A DNA stretch of 64,000 bases from Streptomyces sp. 1222.5 (GCF_900105245.1 NZ_FNSZ01000001.1:4464001-4528000), one strand, 5' to 3'. Counted from the first letter of the stretch, positions 1-8,782 are shown. Translations and numbers: made by a program. Notes: generated by a model from the sequence alone, not told the origin.

Positions 1-165
1 GGCGACCCGGTGGCTGCCCAGGGTCGCCAGATAGCCGACGGCCTCGACCAGGTTGGTCTTGCCCTGTCCGTTGGGACCGACGAATGCGGTGACGCCCGGG
101 TCGAGCGGGACCTCGGCCCGGACGTACGAGCGGAAGTCGGCCAGCGAAAGATGCGTGACGTGCAT
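1..165 (-). CDS. recF: RecF, DNA replication/repair ATPase (N-terminal part, cut by window edge)
   Basis: Only the first 55 codons are present; the gene runs off the left edge. The translation starts MHVTHLSLADFRSY and carries the Walker A loop GPNGQGKTN near residue 30, typical of the SMC-like RecF ATPase that loads RecA at gaps and helps restart replication. The ATG at 163-165 is chosen because it gives the usual RecF N terminus. It follows gnd on the same strand with about 93 bases between, part of the conserved dnaA-dnaN-(gnd)-recF order. Confidence 0.95.
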   Translation of the reverse strand, partial: MHVTHLSLADFRSYVRAEVPLDPGVTAFVGPNGQGKTNLVEAVGYLATLGSHRVA

Positions 166-202
166 GGTCGTTCCGCCGGCCTTCCTCGGTGCGCTGTCGA
201 AC

Positions 203-261
203 TGTGGATCACCGGGCTCGCGGACGCGGACCTGTGGATCCCCGGGTGTCCCTGTGGACTA
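203..261. promoter_or_regulatory. DnaA-box-like 9-mers between gnd and recF
   Basis: Three repeats of the core tgtgga occur in 60 bases: TGTGGATCA (203-211), TGTGGATCC (233-241) and TGTGGACTA (253-261, overlapping the gnd stop). They resemble the Streptomyces DnaA box (TTGTCCACA and its complement) with mismatches at the last positions. They may be weak DnaA sites extending the origin-proximal cluster; binding is inferred only. Confidence 0.35.
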
Positions 262-1134
262 CTTCTTCTCTACGGCGTGGCCGCCGAACTGGTTGCGCAG
301 CGCGGCGATCATCTTCATCTGCGGCGAGTCCTCCTGACGCGAGGCGAACCGCGCGAACAGCGACGCGGTGATCGCCGGCAGCGGCACCGCGTTGTCGATC
401 GCGGCCTCCACAGTCCAGCGTCCCTCACCCGAGTCCTGTGCATAACCGCGCAGGCCGTTCAGGTGCTCGTCCTCGTCGAGGGCGTTCACCGCGAGGTCGA
501 GCAGCCAGGAGCGGATCACCGTGCCCTCCTGCCAGGAGCGGAAGACCTCGCGGACGTTCTCCACGGAGTCGACCTTCTCCAGCAGCTCCCAGCCCTCGGC
601 GTAGGCCTGCATCATCGCGTACTCGATGCCGTTGTGGACCATCTTCGCGAAGTGGCCCGCGCCGACCTTGCCGGCGTGCACCGCGCCGAAGTCACCCTCG
701 GGCTTGAGCGCGTCGAAGACCGGCTGCACCTTGGCGACGTGCTCGGCGTCGCCGCCGTACATCAGCGCGTACCCGTTCTCCAGGCCCCAGACGCCGCCGG
801 AGACGCCGCAGTCGACGAAACCTATGCCCTTGGCGGCCAGCTCCTCGGCGTGCTTCTCGTCGTCCGTCCAGCGGGAGTTGCCGCCGTCCACGACCACGTC
901 GCCGGGCTCCAGCAGCTCGGCCAGCCGGTCGACCGTCGCCTGGGTCGGCTCGCCGACCGGGACCATCACCCAGACCACGCGCGGGCCGCTGAGCTTGCCC
1001 ACAAGCTCTTCCAGGCTGTGGACATCGGCGAGATCCGCGTTGCGGTCGTATCCGACGACGGTGTGGCCCGCGCGGCGGATCCGCTCGCGCATGTTGCCGC
1101 CCATCTTGCCGAGGCCGACGAGACCGAGCTCCAT
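259..1134 (-). CDS. gnd: 6-phosphogluconate dehydrogenase, decarboxylating, short (NAD-type) form
   Basis: Oxidatively decarboxylates 6-phosphogluconate to ribulose 5-phosphate in the cytosolic pentose phosphate pathway. The 291-residue protein begins MELGLVGLGKMGGNM, a Rossmann nucleotide-binding start, followed by the catalytic region with the GGNSRW and CGVSGG motifs (about residues 85-120) and the helical C-terminal domain. At about 290 residues it belongs to the short GntZ/YqeC class rather than the 470-residue E. coli Gnd class. The weak ribosome site aagga lies about 10 bases before ATG 1134. Its place between recF and dnaN is characteristic of Streptomyces and relatives; co-transcription with dnaN is likely but about 220 bases of spacer separate them. 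Confidence 0.95.
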   Translation of the reverse strand: MELGLVGLGKMGGNMRERIRRAGHTVVGYDRNADLADVHSLEELVGKLSGPRVVWVMVPVGEPTQATVDRLAELLEPGDVVVDGGNSRWTDDEKHAEELAAKGIGFVDCGVSGGVWGLENGYALMYGGDAEHVAKVQPVFDALKPEGDFGAVHAGKVGAGHFAKMVHNGIEYAMMQAYAEGWELLEKVDSVENVREVFRSWQEGTVIRSWLLDLAVNALDEDEHLNGLRGYAQDSGEGRWTVEAAIDNAVPLPAITASLFARFASRQEDSPQMKMIAALRNQFGGHAVEKK

Positions 1135-1352
1135 CAGTTGTGTTCCTTAGGTCGCTGTGTGGCGTACAGGCACCTGCGTGCCGAGCCGAGCCTAAACCCG
1201 GACGGTCACGCACAGTTGTGGGCGTACGCGCTCATGCGAGGACCACCTGACCTGGGGCTTTCCACAGCCGGTGAACAACCCGCCTCGGCCCGGCCGCAGC
1301 GCCGGTCACCCACAGGGGGCGCCCGGCGCTGTGCACAGCTGTGGACGGACGA

Positions 1353-2483
1353 TCAGCCGCTGAGCCGCACCGGCATGATCAGGTACTTGTACGCGTCGTC
1401 GGCCTCGGCGTCGAGCGCCGGCTTCCCGCTGAGCAGCGCGGGCTTGGTCGACGTCGTGAACGACAGCTGGGCCACCGGGGAGTCGATCGCGCTCAGACCG
1501 TCCAGCAGGAACGTCGGGTTGAAGGCGATCGAGATGTCGTCGCCCTCCAGCTGGGCGTCGACCCTCTCCACAGCCTGTGCGTCGTCGCTGGAGCCGGCCT
1601 CCAGGATCAGCACGCCCTGCTCGAAGCTCAGCCGCACCGGGGTGTTGCGCTCGGCGACCAGGGCCACGCGCTTGACGGCCTCCACGAAGGGTGCGGTCTC
1701 GATCACGGCGACGGAGTTGAACTCGGTCGGGAACAGCGTGCGGTACTTCGGCAGGTCGCCCTCGAGCAGCCGCGTCGTCGTACGGCGGCCCGCGCCCTCG
1801 AAACCGATCAGGCCCTCGCCCGCGCCCGAGCCGGACAGCGCCAGGATGACGCTGTCGCCGCTGGTCAGGGCCTTGGCGGTGTCCTGGAGCGTCTTGGCGG
1901 GCACCAGGGCGACCGCGGAGACGTCCGGGTTCTCCGGCTTCCACAGGAACTCGCGGACCGCGAAGCGGTAGCGGTCGGTGGAGGCCAGGGTGACCGTGTC
2001 GCCCTCGATCTCGATGCGCACACCGGTCAGCACCGGGAGCGTGTCGTCACGGCCGGCCGCGATGGCCACCTGGGACACGGCGGCGGCGAAGACCTCGCCG
2101 GGGACGGTGCCCGTCGCGTTCGGCATCTGCGGCAGCGCCGGGTACTCCTCCACAGGCAGGGTGTGGAGGGTGAAGCGCGAGGAGCCGCAGACCACGGTCG
2201 CCCGTACACCGTCTGTGGAGATCTCCACCGGGCGGTTGGGGAGGGCGCGGGAGATGTCGGCGAGCAGACGGCCGGAGACCAGGACCGTGCCGTCCTCCTC
2301 GACCTCGGCCTCGACGCTCACCTTCGCGGAGACCTCGTAGTCGAAGCTCGACAGGCTCAGCTGGCCGTCCTCGGCCTTCAGCAGCAGGCCGGCGAGGACA
2401 GGCGCCGGCGGACGGGCCGGGAGGCTGCGTGCTGCCCACGCCACTGCCTCCGCGAGTACGTCGCGTTCCACCCGGATCTTCAC
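1353..2483 (-). CDS. dnaN: DNA polymerase III beta subunit (sliding clamp)
   Basis: Forms the ring-shaped dimer that holds DNA polymerase III on template DNA. The 376-residue protein starts (GTG) MKIRVERDVLAEAV and covers all three clamp domains; the C terminus ends YLIMPVRLSG, the usual beta-clamp end (MPxR) that forms part of the peptide-binding pocket. The GTG at 2481-2483 follows an aggagg ribosome site at good spacing. The gene lies directly beside oriC and is transcribed away from it, in the standard dnaA-oriC-dnaN arrangement of actinobacteria. Confidence 0.98.
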   Translation of the reverse strand: MKIRVERDVLAEAVAWAARSLPARPPAPVLAGLLLKAEDGQLSLSSFDYEVSAKVSVEAEVEEDGTVLVSGRLLADISRALPNRPVEISTDGVRATVVCGSSRFTLHTLPVEEYPALPQMPNATGTVPGEVFAAAVSQVAIAAGRDDTLPVLTGVRIEIEGDTVTLASTDRYRFAVREFLWKPENPDVSAVALVPAKTLQDTAKALTSGDSVILALSGSGAGEGLIGFEGAGRRTTTRLLEGDLPKYRTLFPTEFNSVAVIETAPFVEAVKRVALVAERNTPVRLSFEQGVLILEAGSSDDAQAVERVDAQLEGDDISIAFNPTFLLDGLSAIDSPVAQLSFTTSTKPALLSGKPALDAEADDAYKYLIMPVRLSG

Positions 2484-3560
2484 CGTAAGCCGCCTCCTGC
2501 TGTTGCTACTGAGTCCTCCGACTCGGTGTCACCGCCCACTGCGAAGGGAAGGACACCGGGGACCAGTCTGACGCACCGCACTGACAGTAGGTGCCTGTCG
2601 GGGTCAAGTCGCTCCGGGGGGCAGCCGGGCTCGAGACGGCGAGTTGTGCACAGGCCCCGCTTCGAAACGGTTTCCCAGCTATCTCTAGTCGGGAGTAGTA
2701 GTAGGGCCTGTGGATACCGTGGATAACCCCGTTTTCCCAGCTCAGGGCCCAAATTTTGTCCACTGCCCCTGTGGGTGGAGCCGGTGGACAACCCGGGGTG
2801 TCTGTGGAGAACAAGAAGTTCTGCACACACCGCCCACAGATCGAGGGCAGTTCTCCCCAGCTGCGTCCCCAGGTTTACCCACGTTTCCCACACCCCAACC
2901 CGGCACCTTCGTGTGACGCCTTTCACTCGACGCAGTGAGAGGGGGCGTCGGGTTGCCGAACAGTGGACAGCCATGTGGAGAAGCAGGCCGCCGCTGGGGA
3001 CAACCGCCCCCAGCCTGTGGGTTGTCCGTGGACAACTTCGTACACAGCCTGTGGATCCCCGCTTCGTCCACAGTCTGTGGAGATCGTTCGTCCACGATTC
3101 CACAGGCACCTGAGCTGGGCAGACGCCCGGTGAACCGGCTGCCTGTGGACGCAGTTCGGGACAACTCCGCAGTCCCCAGTATGTGGACGGAAGAAAGTCA
3201 CCGAATCTGTGGAGAGTGGCCGTAACCAGGCAGTTAATCGAACACCGGGTTGCGGTCCAAGGGCGCCCCACGGCCCGCATGGCGCCCTTCCCCGGCCGCC
3301 GGGCACCGGTCGAGGACGGCCGGGTCGTGACGGTGGTGGTCGTCGCGCGGCTCCGGGCGGGCGGCCGGGAGCCCCGCGGACAGGGGAGGACACTGAAGGG
3401 CACGCCTGGGCGTGGGAGGGCGAGCCGTCGCCGCGTCGGCCGGCTGTGCGGCTCTGCGGCTGTGCGGCGCAGGGCGGGAGGCGGGCACGCACGGGGCGGC
3501 GGGCTCCCACCGGGCCGCGGCGCTCGGGACGGCCACGGTGGACGCCCGGTTCATGCCGAA
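2484..3560. other. oriC, chromosomal replication origin with DnaA-box array
   Basis: Non-coding region between dnaN and dnaA. DnaA-box-like 9-mers (consensus TTGTCCACA in Streptomyces) occur in both orientations: TTGTGCACA 2644-2652, TGTGGATAC 2709-2717, CGTGGATAA 2718-2726, TTGTCCACT 2756-2764, GGTGGACAA 2783-2791, TGTGGAGAA 2803-2811 and 2974-2982, CGTGGACAA 3027-3035, TGTGGATCC 3050-3058, TCGTCCACA 3064-3072, TGTGGAGAT 3076-3084, TCGTCCACG 3088-3096, TGTGGACGC 3144-3152, TGTGGACGG 3182-3190 and TGTGGAGAG 3208-3216. They fall in two groups (about 2640-2815 and 2970-3216), as in S. coelicolor oriC. The stretch 3220-3560 has no box and no convincing gene; short reading frames there are GC-driven artefacts. 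No strong AT-rich unwinding element is visible. Confidence 0.93.
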
Positions 3561-3590
3561 GGCGCCCCGGGACGTGTGACCCGGGGCGCC
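3561..3590 (-). terminator. Hairpin terminator downstream of dnaA
   Basis: A perfect 11-bp GC stem (ggcgccccggg and its complement, 3561-3571 with 3580-3590) with an 8-base loop lies 55 bases after the dnaA stop. It has no strong U tail, as is common in Streptomyces. Confidence 0.6.
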
Positions 3591-3645
3591 CTTTGCTGTC
3601 GTCGGTGTCGTCGCCGGCCGGTGCAGGCCGTCGCCCGGCCGGGCG

Positions 3646-5673
3646 TCAGCCGTTCTTGATGCGGTTGGTCAGCTCGGTGACCTGGTTGTAGATCGAGCGC
3701 CGCTCGGCCATCAGCGCGCGGATCTTGCGATCGGCGTGCATGACGGTCGTGTGGTCGCGGCCGCCGAACTGCGCGCCGATCTTCGGCAGCGACAGATCGG
3801 TCAGCTCACGGCACAGGTACATGGCGATCTGCCGGGCGGTGACCAGCGCGCGCCCGCGCGAGGTGCCGCACAGGTCCTCCACCGTCAGCCCGAAATAGTC
3901 GGCGGTGGCCGCCATGATGGCCGGGGCCGTGATCTCCGGCGCGCTGTCCTCGCCGCCCGGGATGAGGTCCTTGAGCACGATCTCGGTCAGGCCCAGGTCC
4001 ACCGGCTGCCGGTTGAGCGACGCGAACGCCGTCACCCGGATCAGCGCGCCCTCCAGCTCGCGGATGTTCCGCGAGATCCTGGAGGCGATGAACTCCAGCA
4101 CCTCCGGCGGGGCGTTCAGCTGCTCCTGCACCGCCTTCTTCCGGAGGATCGCGATGCGCGTCTCCAGCTCGGGCGGCTGCACATCGGTGATCAGGCCCCA
4201 CTCGAAACGGTTCCGCAGCCGGTCCTCCAGCGTGACCAGCTGCTTGGGCGGCCGGTCGGAGGACAGCACGATCTGCTTGTTGGCGTTGTGGAGCGTGTTG
4301 AAGGTGTGGAAGAACTCCTCCTGCGTCGACTCCTTGTCCGCGAGGAACTGGATGTCGTCGACGAGCAGGATGTCCATCTCGCGGTAGCGCTTGCGGAAGC
4401 TGTCGCCCTTGCCGTCGCGGATGGAGTTGATGAACTCGTTGGTGAACTCCTCGGAGCTGACGTAGCGCACCCGCGTGCCCGGGTACAGGCTGCGCGCGTA
4501 GTGCCCGATGGCGTGCAGCAGGTGCGTCTTGCCGAGCCCCGACTCCCCGTAGATGAACAGGGGGTTGTAGGCCTTCGCGGGCGCCTCGGCCACCGCGACC
4601 GCCGCCGCGTGCGCGAACCGGTTGGACGCGCCGATGACGAACGTGTCGAACAGGTACTTCGGGTTCAGCCGCGCGGTCGGCTCACCCGGGCCGCTCGCCG
4701 GCGCGGGCTGCGCCGCCAGCGGACCGGGAGCACCGGTCGCGGGCCCGTCCGTCCGGCCGTGCCCCCCGCGGTGCGCGGGGCCGACGCCCGACTGCTGGTC
4801 GGGCAGCTCCCGGCGGACGGGGTCGCGCTGGTCGTACTCGGCCCGGGGCGGCTCGTACTCGGGGCGCCCCGAGTCGTAGTCCGGACGTGAAGGCTCGTAC
4901 TCCGCGCGCGGGTTGTCGTAGTCGCCGCGAGGACTGTCGTACTCACCACGGGGCTTGTCGTAGTCGCCGCGCGACTGCGGCTGCTCGTACGACGGGCGGT
5001 CCGTGCCCTTCGGGCGGTAGTCCTGGGACGGCGAGCCGTAGGAGTCGGGCCTGGAGCCGTAGGAGTCGCGGCCGGAGCCGTAGGAGTCCTGGGAGGACGG
5101 CGAGGCGTACGGGTCGCGCTCGGGGAAACCGAGCCGCGGCTGCTGCCAGCCGTACTCGTCCTGCCCGGGACGCGGCCAGGCGCCGGGTTCGGGGCGCTGG
5201 TACTCGGAAGGGTAGGCGGGCCGGGCCGTCGGAAGCTGGTCGCGGTCGCCGCGGGACGGCGGCTCGCCGCCCGGCATCTTGTCGCCGGCGCGGTGGCGGC
5301 CGTAGCCCTCGTACGGTCCGGACGGCAGCTCCGGCTCCTCGTAGCGCGGCTTCGGCGCCTGCTGCACGGGGGGCGCCGCGGGAGGCGGCGGCTCGCCCGC
5401 GGAGTCGTCCACGGTGATCGCGATACGGATGGGACGCCCGCACTCACGGCTCAGGGTCTCGCTGACGATCGGCGCGAGACGGCCCTCCAGTACGTTCTTC
5501 GCGAATTCGTTCGGTACGGCGAGCAGAGCGGTGTCCGCGACCAGCGCCAGCGGCTGGCAGCGGCGGATCCAGTGCTCGTCCTTCACCTCGACACCCTGGC
5601 CCCGGCCCTCGCCCAGGAGCTGCTCGAGTACTCGTGGCCACACTGCGGCAAGATCGGCAGGTACGTCAGCCAC
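3646..5673 (-). CDS. dnaA: Chromosomal replication initiator DnaA
   Basis: AAA+ initiator that binds the oriC boxes and opens the origin. The 675-residue form starts at GTG 5673 (VADVPADLAAVWPRV), the usual Streptomyces start; an upstream in-frame ATG at 5799 would add 42 unconserved residues. Domain I (1-88) binds DnaB/self; domain II (about 89-330) is a very long acidic, Pro/Tyr-rich linker; domain III has Walker A GESGLGKTH (about 376-384) and Walker B LLVDDIQ; domain IV ends with the DNA-binding GGRDHTTVMHA signature. The linker contains DSYGS repeats (about 196-219) and PRxxYD repeats (about 235-285), so the protein is longer than the roughly 656-residue S. coelicolor protein as I recall it. 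DnaA boxes sit upstream of the promoter, consistent with autoregulation. Confidence 0.97.
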   Translation of the reverse strand: MADVPADLAAVWPRVLEQLLGEGRGQGVEVKDEHWIRRCQPLALVADTALLAVPNEFAKNVLEGRLAPIVSETLSRECGRPIRIAITVDDSAGEPPPPAAPPVQQAPKPRYEEPELPSGPYEGYGRHRAGDKMPGGEPPSRGDRDQLPTARPAYPSEYQRPEPGAWPRPGQDEYGWQQPRLGFPERDPYASPSSQDSYGSGRDSYGSRPDSYGSPSQDYRPKGTDRPSYEQPQSRGDYDKPRGEYDSPRGDYDNPRAEYEPSRPDYDSGRPEYEPPRAEYDQRDPVRRELPDQQSGVGPAHRGGHGRTDGPATGAPGPLAAQPAPASGPGEPTARLNPKYLFDTFVIGASNRFAHAAAVAVAEAPAKAYNPLFIYGESGLGKTHLLHAIGHYARSLYPGTRVRYVSSEEFTNEFINSIRDGKGDSFRKRYREMDILLVDDIQFLADKESTQEEFFHTFNTLHNANKQIVLSSDRPPKQLVTLEDRLRNRFEWGLITDVQPPELETRIAILRKKAVQEQLNAPPEVLEFIASRISRNIRELEGALIRVTAFASLNRQPVDLGLTEIVLKDLIPGGEDSAPEITAPAIMAATADYFGLTVEDLCGTSRGRALVTARQIAMYLCRELTDLSLPKIGAQFGGRDHTTVMHADRKIRALMAERRSIYNQVTELTNRIKNG
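4818..4971. repeat. Tandem repeat in dnaA linker (PRxxYD units)
   Basis: Coding minisatellite in domain II. Units encode R-G-D/E-Y-D-x-P and R-P-x-Y-D/E variations in succession, seen in DNA as repeated tcgtagtcgccgcg and tcgtactc blocks. A second, shorter set (5017-5088) encodes DSYGS repeats. Repeats of this kind change copy number easily and probably explain length differences among Streptomyces DnaA linkers. Confidence 0.7.
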
Positions 5674-6070
5674 AGGGCACGCTCTCTCACAGGTCCCACG
5701 AACGTGTGGTTCGCGGACGGGTCGGGATGGAATCCGGGTGGACGGGCGGGGGCAATACCGCTCGGGCGGGGATAAGGGAACGAATCGGAGTTCAGCCACG
5801 GTAGTCAGCGCGGCGGGTAGGGTTCAAGTTGTTGTCCCCAGCCTGTGGACAGTGTCTCCCGGTGACCCCTGGTTTGACCGGATGGCGTAGCCGCGCGTAC
5901 CGTAACCAGGTCGAGTTGTCGATGGCTGCTGCCGCCTGCCTCCGATGGGCACAGATCACTACAAGGTGATCGGGAAGCGGTGCACTCGGGCGTGACGCGA
6001 GCTACTCGTGGGCGCACGGTGACAGCCAGGACGGCACCCCGCCACTACCGATTTTCTCTGGAGCCCCCGA
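5674..6070. promoter_or_regulatory. dnaA-rpmH divergent promoter region
   Basis: About 400 bases with two likely sigma-HrdB-type promoters. For dnaA (minus) TTGAAC at 5827-5822 and TACCGT at 5803-5798 are 18 bases apart. For rpmH (plus) TTGACC at 5874-5879 and TACCGT at 5898-5903 are also 18 apart. Two DnaA-box-like sites, TTGTCCCCA (5832-5840) and TGTGGACAG (5844-5852), lie just upstream of the dnaA -35, where bound DnaA could repress or modulate both promoters. The rpmH leader is about 160 bases and has no gene in it. Confidence 0.6.
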
Positions 6071-6208
6071 GTGAGCAAGCGCACCTTCCAGCCGAACAAC
6101 CGTCGTCGCGCGAAGACCCACGGCTTCCGGCTGCGTATGCGTACCCGTGCCGGCCGCGCGATTCTCGCGTCCCGCCGTAGCAAGGGTCGCGCCCGCCTGT
6201 CCGCCTGA
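6071..6208 (+). CDS. rpmH: 50S ribosomal protein L34
   Basis: A 45-residue, Arg/Lys-rich protein (starts VSKRTFQPNNRRRAK, GTG start) matching the universally conserved L34, a component of the large ribosomal subunit. It is too short for many gene callers. The position after the dnaA promoter region and before rnpA is the standard bacterial order. A weak ribosome site (ctggag) precedes the GTG. Confidence 0.97.
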   Translation: MSKRTFQPNNRRRAKTHGFRLRMRTRAGRAILASRRSKGRARLSA

Positions 6209-6229
6209 TTCCGATCAGGTCATGACGTC

Positions 6230-6601
6230 GTGCTGCCCACCGAGAACCGGCTGAGGCGGCGCGAGGATTTCGCGACCGCGGTACGACGAGGTCGCCGGGC
6301 TGGTCGCCCGACCCTCGTCGTCCACCTTCGAAGCGGTGCCACGGACCCGCACGCGCCTGGGGAGAGCGCTCCCCCGACGCGTGCGGGTTTCGTCGTGAGC
6401 AAGGCCGTGGGTGGAGCGGTCGTGCGCAACAAAGTGAAGCGCAGACTGCGCCATCTGATGCGTGACCGAGTCGCCCTGTTTGCCCCCGGTAGCCTGGTAG
6501 TCGTACGAGCGCTGCCCGGAGCGGGTGACGCAGACCACGCACAGCTGGCCCGAGACCTGGACGCCGCCGTCGAGCGGCTACTGGGAGGGGGCGCGCGATG
6601 A
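6230..6601 (+). CDS. rnpA: Ribonuclease P protein component
   Basis: Protein cofactor of RNase P, which removes 5' leaders from tRNA precursors. The 123-residue basic protein begins at GTG 6230 (MLPTENRLRRREDF) and contains the signature around residues 60-75 (KAVGGAVVRNKVKRRLR), the RNR-like motif that contacts RNase P RNA. It starts 21 bases after rpmH and overlaps yidD by 4 bases (ATGA), so translation is likely coupled. Confidence 0.96.
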   Translation: MLPTENRLRRREDFATAVRRGRRAGRPTLVVHLRSGATDPHAPGESAPPTRAGFVVSKAVGGAVVRNKVKRRLRHLMRDRVALFAPGSLVVVRALPGAGDADHAQLARDLDAAVERLLGGGAR

Positions 6602-6963
6602 AGTACCCACTACTGGCTCTGATCAAGCTGTACCAGTGGACGATCAGTCCACTGCTCGGGCCGGTGTGCAAGTACTACCCGTCGTGCTCCCACTACGGCT
6701 ATACGGCCATCGACCGGCACGGTGCGATCAAGGGAACGGCACTCACCGCCTGGCGCATCCTCCGGTGCAATCCGTGGTCGCTCGGCGGTGTGGACCATGT
6801 CCCCCCGCGCAAGCGTCCCCGGTGGCACGAAATGCTGCGCAACGCTTGGCGCGCACGCACGGGCGGGCCCTCCGCCGCCGAACCGGCCACCGAAGAGAAG
6901 CTCTCCCCCGAGCTTTCTCCGGGCCCGGCCGCAGAGACCTCGTCCCATGCCCAAGGAGCATGA
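6598..6963 (+). CDS. yidD: Membrane protein insertion efficiency factor YidD
   Basis: Small peripheral membrane protein that assists YidC-dependent insertion. The 121 residues include the family core near the N terminus (LIKLYQWTISPLLG, then CKYYPSCSHYGYTAI and the CNPWSLGGVDHVP segment) with its conserved cysteines. The C-terminal 45 residues are low-complexity and specific to the group. ATG 6598 overlaps the rnpA stop and the next gene yidC starts 3 bases after its stop. Confidence 0.95.
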   Translation: MKYPLLALIKLYQWTISPLLGPVCKYYPSCSHYGYTAIDRHGAIKGTALTAWRILRCNPWSLGGVDHVPPRKRPRWHEMLRNAWRARTGGPSAAEPATEEKLSPELSPGPAAETSSHAQGA

Positions 6964-6966
6964 TTA

Positions 6967-8235
6967 GTGGACACGATTGCCAGCCTGTTCAGCTTCATCA
7001 CGACACCTGTCTCATGGGTCATCGTCCAGTTCCACACGGTGTACGGCGCCATCTTCGGCCCCGACACCGGGTGGGCCTGGGGCCTGTCGATCGTGTCCCT
7101 GGTGATCCTGATCCGCATCTGCCTGATCCCGCTCTTCGTGAAGCAGATCAAGGCGACCCGGGCGATGCAGACGCTCCAGCCCGAGATGAAGAAGATCCAG
7201 GAGCGCTACAAGAACGACAAGCAGCGTCAGTCCGAAGAGATGATGAAGCTGTACAAGGAGTCGGGTACCAACCCGCTCTCCTCGTGCCTTCCCATCCTGG
7301 CGCAGTCGCCGTTCTTCTTCGCCCTGTACCACGTGCTCAACGGCATCGCGTCGGGCCAGACCATCGGCGTCATCAACGAGTCGCTGCTGGAGAGTGCCCG
7401 TAAGGCGCACATCTTCGGCGCCCCGCTCGCGGCGAAATTCAAGGACAGCGCCGAGACGATCCACGCCCTCGGCGCCTCGGTCACCGACGTGCGCGTCGTG
7501 ACCGTGATCATGATCGTCCTGATGTCGGCGTCGCAGTTCTACACGCAGCGCCAGCTGATGACGAAGAACGTCGACACGACGGTGAAGACGCCGTTCATGC
7601 AGCAGCAGAAGATGCTGATGTACGTCTTCCCCATCATGTTCGCCGTCTTCGGTATCAACTTCCCGGTCGGTGTCCTCGTCTACTGGCTGACCACCAACGT
7701 GTGGACCATGGGCCAGCAGATGTACGTCATCCACAACAACCCGACCCCGGGTTCCAAGGCTCAGGCCGCCTACCTGGAGCGTCTGACCAAGCACGTCACG
7801 CACCACGGCAAGGTCAGCCGCCGCAGCGAGAAGACCATCGTCAAGGCGATCGTCGCCAAGGGCCGCGACCGCAACGAGGCCGAGCGCAAGTTCATCAACT
7901 CGCTGACCAAGGCCGGCCTCGCCGCCCAGTCCGACGGCAGCGTGGAGAAGAGCTCGGCCCAGGCCGCGATGGAGACCGAGGACGGCACGGCCACCACGAC
8001 GGCCACCGCCGGGCGGCGCCAGCAGCCCAAGCGCCAGTCAAAGTCCCAGCGCCAGTCCGGTACGCCCAAGCAGGCCGACGACCCCCTCTCGCTGGAGAAG
8101 TCCGACACGCCTCAGGACGCCAAGCCCGCCGCTGCCCAGCAGCCGCAGAAGTCCGGCTCCGGCACCCGCAGCAAGGCCCAGTCCGGCCAGCGCAAGGGTG
8201 GCCCGCAGCGGCCCAAGTCCCCGTCCAAGAAGTAA
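6967..8235 (+). CDS. yidC: Membrane protein insertase YidC/Oxa1/Alb3
   Basis: Inserts and folds inner-membrane proteins with or without the Sec translocon. The 422-residue protein starts at GTG 6967 and has an early membrane segment, the cytoplasmic loop with the basic amphipathic helix (MQTLQPEMKKIQERYK), then four further membrane segments up to about residue 255. The C-terminal 160 residues are a charged, Lys/Gln/Ser-rich cytoplasmic tail, probably for ribosome contact. It lacks the large periplasmic domain of Gram-negative YidC, as expected for a Gram-positive. It sits in the rpmH-rnpA-yidD-yidC-jag operon. Confidence 0.96.
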   Translation: MDTIASLFSFITTPVSWVIVQFHTVYGAIFGPDTGWAWGLSIVSLVILIRICLIPLFVKQIKATRAMQTLQPEMKKIQERYKNDKQRQSEEMMKLYKESGTNPLSSCLPILAQSPFFFALYHVLNGIASGQTIGVINESLLESARKAHIFGAPLAAKFKDSAETIHALGASVTDVRVVTVIMIVLMSASQFYTQRQLMTKNVDTTVKTPFMQQQKMLMYVFPIMFAVFGINFPVGVLVYWLTTNVWTMGQQMYVIHNNPTPGSKAQAAYLERLTKHVTHHGKVSRRSEKTIVKAIVAKGRDRNEAERKFINSLTKAGLAAQSDGSVEKSSAQAAMETEDGTATTTATAGRRQQPKRQSKSQRQSGTPKQADDPLSLEKSDTPQDAKPAAAQQPQKSGSGTRSKAQSGQRKGGPQRPKSPSKK

Positions 8236-8250
8236 GAAGGAGCCCATCCC

Positions 8251-8763
8251 GTGACGGAAGGCACCACCTCCGCCGCTGCCGAGGGAGCAGACACCCTCAC
8301 CCGCCTGGAGCAGGAGGGTGAGATCGCGGCGGACTACCTGGAGGGTCTGCTGGACATCGCCGACCTCGACGGCGACATCGACATGGACGTCGAGGCCGAT
8401 CGCGCCGCCGTGTCGATCATCAGCGACAGCGGCAGCCGCGACCTGCAGAAGCTGGTCGGACGGGACGGTGAGGTGCTGGAGGCCCTGCAGGAGCTGACGC
8501 GCCTGGCCGTGCACCGGGAGACCGGCGACCGCAGCCGGCTCATGCTGGACGTCGCGGGCTACCGGGCCAAGAAGCGCACCGAGCTGTCCGAGCTCGGCGC
8601 CAAGGCCGCCGCCGATGTGAAGAACACCGGCGAGCCGATGAAGCTCCAGCCGATGACCCCGTTCGAGCGCAAGGTCGTGCACGACGCGGTCAAGGCCGCG
8701 GGGCTGCGCAGCGAGTCGGAGGGCGAGGAGCCGCAGCGCTTCGTCGTCGTGCTTCCCGCCTGA
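8251..8763 (+). CDS. jag: Jag/KhpB family RNA-binding protein
   Basis: Single-stranded nucleic acid binding protein (170 residues) with a KH domain (GRDG loop at about residues 70-73) and a C-terminal R3H domain (TPFERKVVHDAV, then RFVVVLPA). KhpB/EloR homologues act with KhpA as RNA chaperones affecting cell elongation and division in other Gram-positives. It lacks the N-terminal Jag_N domain of the firmicute proteins. The start is GTG 8251 with aagaagga upstream, 15 bases after yidC. Confidence 0.93.
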   Translation: MTEGTTSAAAEGADTLTRLEQEGEIAADYLEGLLDIADLDGDIDMDVEADRAAVSIISDSGSRDLQKLVGRDGEVLEALQELTRLAVHRETGDRSRLMLDVAGYRAKKRTELSELGAKAAADVKNTGEPMKLQPMTPFERKVVHDAVKAAGLRSESEGEEPQRFVVVLPA

Positions 8764-8782
8764 TCGGTACGCCACGTTCCAC

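Noticed and set aside
4818..5088. CRISPR-like array
   Set aside because: The repeats are in frame in dnaA, with no conserved spacers and no cas genes; it is a coding minisatellite.
5674..5799. N-terminal extension of dnaA from ATG 5799
   Set aside because: Residues are not like known DnaA N termini; the GTG at 5673 gives the expected start and agrees with the placed promoter, whose -10 lies at 5798-5803.
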